Below, one piece after another: positions 60,331 to 64,000 of a stretch of 64,000 nt of DNA. Numbering within the stretch: position 1 is the first letter of the stretch; every line of letters begins with the position of its first letter. The notes beneath the pieces are model-generated. The model was given only the letters and a program-made list of their open reading frames with translations. It was not told the origin of the DNA and made no database searches. Origin of the DNA: Euglena gracilis (lineage: Eukaryota; Euglenida; Euglenophyceae; Euglenales); assembly GCA_039621445.1 (NCBI GenBank), contig CP154956.1:15293508-15357507 (forward strand). Direction: 5' to 3'. The translations under genes and the position numbers were made by a program.

Positions 60331-60538
60331 ACTATTATTATTATGGAGTATTATTATATTATATTATTATATTATTATTATTATTAGGATATATTATTAG
60401 GGGTAGTATGAATTAGTATTATGAGGATTAGGAGGTATTAGTTATTATTATTATTAGTATTATGATATATTATTATTGATTATGTATTATTATTATTATT
60501 ATTATTATTGTATTATTATTATATGATTATTATTATTA

Positions 60539-60590
<52 letters not shown>

Positions 60591-60641
60591 GTTATTATTG
60601 TATTATTATTATTATTATTATTATATTATTATTATTATATG

Positions 60642-60701
<60 letters not shown>
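60331..60701. repeat. (TTA)n microsatellite
   Basis: Trinucleotide TTA with ATA and GTA variants, ending at TACGCTTATTATTTCTATTCG. Confidence 0.97.
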
Positions 60702-60883
60702 CGCTTATTATTTCTATTCGGGGGGTGGTTCACCCCAGTAGGTATAGGTACGTTGTTCCGCCAGGGTTCGGGACCTAGTTCATTGAGAGTGGCCAACCCC
60801 CAAACGGGGGGGGTAGGTGTCGGAGTTTCCGTCCGACCGACCCGGTAGGAGCCGCCACGGGCCAAAAATAGGGGACTCCTAAG

Positions 60884-60916
<33 letters not shown>

Positions 60917-61109
60917 AAATAATAATAAAGAGTTTTCCCGGGATATGACAGTCGGTCGACCCGATCTGATGTAAAAGTCTCCGAAGGACAGGGGGTCCCC
61001 CCGTTGTATGGCATGGGTCCCGGGTCGCGACTGCACACGTAGGTGGGTGCAACTGGGGGTCGGACCCCAAATTTGTCGACTTAAGCGTTTTCAGGGCCCT
61101 GCAGCCCAT
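60702..61109. repeat. Satellite leader, copy 1
   Basis: About 0.4 kb repeated at 63361-63763 with few differences. It begins after the TTA tract, contains a (CTA)n stretch (60882-60915) and leads straight into the 206-bp array. Confidence 0.93.
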
Positions 61110-63018
61110 GTGTGCAGGGTCAAAAAATCGATTTTTGAAAATTTCCCAAAACCGAGGGGGAACTGCACGGACCCACCCGGGGACCCAAACCAACCACGGG
61201 GGACCCCCAAGTGGCCTGTATACACCCCACATACCCCCGGCCCCTCCGGACGGTTCTGGGGCCCGTACGGGGGTGGCAAAAAGGGGTTCCCACAGGACTT
61301 AGCCGTTTTTCAGCCTTGCGGGGGCCGAAACAATCGATTTTTTGAAAATTACCCAAAACGGATGGGGAACTGCACGGACCCACCCGGGAACCCAAACCAA
61401 CCATGGGGGACCCCCAAGTGGCCTGTATACACCCCACATACCCCCGGCCCCTCCGGACGGTTCTGGGGCCCGTACGGGGGTGGCAAAAAGGGGTTCCCGC
61501 AGGACTTGGCCGTTTTTCAGCCTACCGGGGGCCAAAAAATCGATTTTTTGAAAATTACCCAAAACCGAGGGGGAACTGCACGGACCCACCCGGGGACCCA
61601 AACCAACCATGGGGGACCCCCAAGTGGCCTGTATACACCCCACACACCCCCGGCCCCTCCGGACCGTTCTGGAGCCCGTAAGGGGCCCCCAAAGGTGGGT
61701 TCCCACAGGACTTGGCCGTTTTTCAGCCTTGCGGGGGCCGAAAAAATCGATTTTTTGAAAATTACCCAAAACGGATGGGGAACTACACGGACCCACCCGG
61801 GGACCCAAACCAACCATGGGGGACCCCCAAGTGGCCTGTATACACCCCACATGCCCCCGGCCCCTCCGGACCGTTCTGGGGCCCGTACGGGGTCCCCAAA
61901 GGTGGGTTCCCACAGGACGTAGCCGTTTTTCAGCCTTGCGGGGGTCAAAAAATCGATTTTTTGAAAATTTCCCAAAACGGATGGGGAACTGCACGGACCC
62001 ACCCGGGGACCCAAACCAACCATGGGGGACCCCCAAGTGGCCTGTATACACCCCACACACCCCCGGCCCCTCCGGACCGTTCTGGAGCCCGTAAGGGGCC
62101 CCCAAAGGTGGGTTCCCGCAGGACTTAGCCGTTTTTCAGCCTTCCGGGGGTCAAAAAATCGATTTTTTGAAAATTTCCCAAAACGGATGGGGAACTGCAC
62201 GGACCCACCCGGGGACCCAAACCAACCATGGGGGACCCCCAAGTGGCCTGTATACACCCCACATACCCCCGGCCCCTCCGGACCGTTCTGGGGCCCGTAA
62301 GGGGCCCCCAAAGGTGGGTTCCCACAGGACTTAGCTGTTTTTCAGCCTTGCGGGGGCCGAAAAATCGATTTTTTGAAAATTACCCAAAACGGATGGGGAA
62401 CTGCACGGACCCACCCGGGGACCCAAACCAACCATGGGGGACCCCCAAGTGGCCTGTATACACCCCACATACCCCCGGCCCCTCCGGACGGTTCTGGGGC
62501 CCGTACGGGGGTGGCAAAAAGGGGTTCCCACAGGACTTAGCCGTTTTTCAGCCTTGCGGGGGCCAAAAAATCGATTTTTTGAAAATTACCCAAAACCGAG
62601 GGGGAACTGCACGGACCCACCCGGGGACCCAAACCAACCATGGGGGACCCCCAAGTGGCCTGTATACACCCCACATACCCCCGGCCCCTCCGGACCGTTC
62701 TGGGGCCCGTACGGGGGTGGCAAAAAGGGGTTCCCACAGGACTTAGCCGTTTTTCAGCCTTGCGGGGGCCAAAAAATCGATTTTTTGAAAATTACCCAAA
62801 ACGGATGGGGAACTACACGGACCCACCCGGGGACCCAAACCAACCATGGGGGACCCCCAAGTGGCCTGTATACACCCCACATACCCCCGGCCCCTCCGGA
62901 CCGTTCTGGGGCCCGTACGGGGGTGGCAAAAAGGGGTTCCCACAGGATTTGGCCGTTTTTTAGCCTTGCGGGGGCCAAAAAATCGATTTTATGAGAATTA
63001 CCCAAAACGGATGGGTCA
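61110..63018. repeat. 206-bp satellite array, about nine units
   Basis: Each unit holds AAAAATCGATTTTTTGAAAA, CAAACCAACCATGGGGGACC and GGCCTGTATACACCCC. Two variants of one segment occur: GTACGGGGGTGGCAAAAAGG (A) and GTAAGGGGCCCCCAAAGGTG (B), in the order A, A, B, B-like, B, B, A, A, A. The 206-bp period is not a multiple of three, so reading frames pass through all phases; the long ORFs are artefacts. Confidence 0.97.
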
Positions 63019-63120
63019 GCCAAGAAGGACCCTGGGGTACAACATCTCCTGGACGGCCCTCGAATAGAAATAATAAGCGTACCCCTTCATTTCTGTTTTA
63101 ACAGAAATACTGACTGCCGT
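63019..63120. other. Satellite tail with inverted copy of the leader start
   Basis: CGAATAGAAATAATAAGCGTA (63061-63081) is the reverse complement of the leader start at about 63360. A TTTCTGTT/AACAGAAA hairpin follows (63091-63108). Confidence 0.85.
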
Positions 63121-63129
63121 ATGGCACAC

Positions 63130-63168
<39 letters not shown>

Positions 63169-63304
63169 TTATTATTCTTATTATTATTATTACTATTACT
63201 ATTAGTATTAATATTTTTAGTATTATTGGTATTATTATTATTATTATTAGTATTAATATTAGTATTACTATTATTATTATTATTAGTATTAATATTAGTA
63301 TTAC

Positions 63305-63360
<56 letters not shown>
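63121..63360. repeat. (TTA)n microsatellite, second
   Basis: Similar to 60331-60701 and in the same position relative to the leader. Confidence 0.97.
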
Positions 63361-63362
<2 letters not shown>

Positions 63363-63763
63363 CGCTTATTATTTCTATTCGGGGGGTGGTTCACCCCAGT
63401 AGGTATAGGTACGCTGTTCCACCAGGGTTCGGGACCTAGTGCATTGAGAGTGGCCAGACCCCAAACGGGGGGTAGGTGTCGGGGTTTCGGTCCGACCGAC
63501 CCGGTAGGAGCCGCCACGGGCCAAAAATAGGGGACTCCTAAGTACTACTACTACTACTACTACTACAAATAATAATAAAGAGTTTTCCCGGGATATGACA
63601 GTCGGTCGACCCGATCTGATGTAAAAGTCTCCCAAGGACAGGGGGTCCCCCCGTTGTATGGCATGGGTCCCGGGTCGCGACTGCACACGTAGGTGGGTGC
63701 AACTGGGGGTCGGACCCCAAATTTGTCGACTTAAGCGTTTTCGGGGGCCTGCAGCCCATGTGT
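63361..63763. repeat. Satellite leader, copy 2
   Basis: Repeats 60702-61109, with a shorter (CTA)n tract (63541-63566). Confidence 0.93.
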
Positions 63764-64000
63764 GAAGGGTCCAAAAATCGATTTTTTGAAAATTACCCAA
63801 AACGGATGGGGAACTACACGGACCCACCCGGGGACCCAAACCAACCATGGGGGACCCCCAAGTGGCCTGTATACACCCCACATACCCCCGGCCCCTCCGG
63901 ACCGTTCTGGGGCCCGTACGGGGGTGGCAAAAAGGGGTTCCCACAGGACTTAGACGTTTTTTAGCCTTGCGGGGGCCAAAAAATCGATTTTTTGAAAATT
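63764..64000. repeat. 206-bp satellite array, second, cut by the window end
   Basis: Just over one A-type unit is visible. Confidence 0.95.

Noticed and set aside
61008-62994. Several ORFs of 90-304 codons over the satellite
   Set aside because: They repeat every 206 bp and cycle through frames; no start context or protein family.

Overview
The window looks like nuclear DNA of a microbial eukaryote, an alga or other protist whose lineage I cannot name from sequence alone. Two multi-exon genes with large, repeat-filled introns, a DIRS-type tyrosine-recombinase retrotransposon, several families of short inverted-repeat elements with 8-bp target-site duplications, and very long micro- and minisatellites all argue against a prokaryote. 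Most long ORFs are artefacts of CA, GT, TACA or TTA repeats, G/C runs or the 206-bp satellite. The real genes are split into exons of about 40-160 bp and were assembled by hand from splice sites, reading phase and protein motifs.

Layout: 1-3422 is one copy of a 3.4-kb segmental duplication whose second copy is 24414-27823. It carries a plus-strand coding-like exon interrupted by a 390-bp inverted-repeat element. After an assembly gap (3423-3435) come the 5' end of one DIRS element and then a nearly full-length DIRS element on the minus strand (4612-9249). A TACATA microsatellite follows at 10.5-10.9 kb. The minus-strand gene at 20096-12083 encodes a CCHC zinc-knuckle plus OTU cysteine protease in six exons. 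20.1-37.1 kb is mostly repeats, the second duplication copy, and a 1.5-kb unit (about 28.0-29.5 kb) with direct-repeat ends and a broken Ser/Asp-rich ORF. The minus-strand gene from 55924 (or upstream) to 37156 encodes an SLC35/TPT-family nucleotide-sugar or phosphosugar transporter in at least twelve exons. 54.9-57.7 kb holds TTACA arrays and minisatellites. 60.1 kb to the end is GGA and TTA microsatellite plus a 206-bp satellite array with a repeated leader.

The most striking result is that two different inverted-repeat elements with 8-bp target duplications lie inside coding exons. Removing the element and one target copy restores an uninterrupted reading frame in both cases. In the SLC35 exon the element ends carry a GT and an AG placed so that splicing would leave 24 extra bases, which keeps the frame. 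This is what is expected of introners (transposons that become introns). That element also carries a very AT-rich cargo with a 100-codon ORF that reads through only if UGA means Trp, which suggests captured organellar DNA. Other notable structures are five back-to-back perfect hairpins at 43511-43650, GC-AG introns in both genes, and a DIRS element with inverted terminal repeats and an internal complementary region but no visible methyltransferase domain.

Limits: splice sites were chosen by eye, several exon boundaries remain ambiguous, and many indels fall in homopolymer runs where assembly error is possible.
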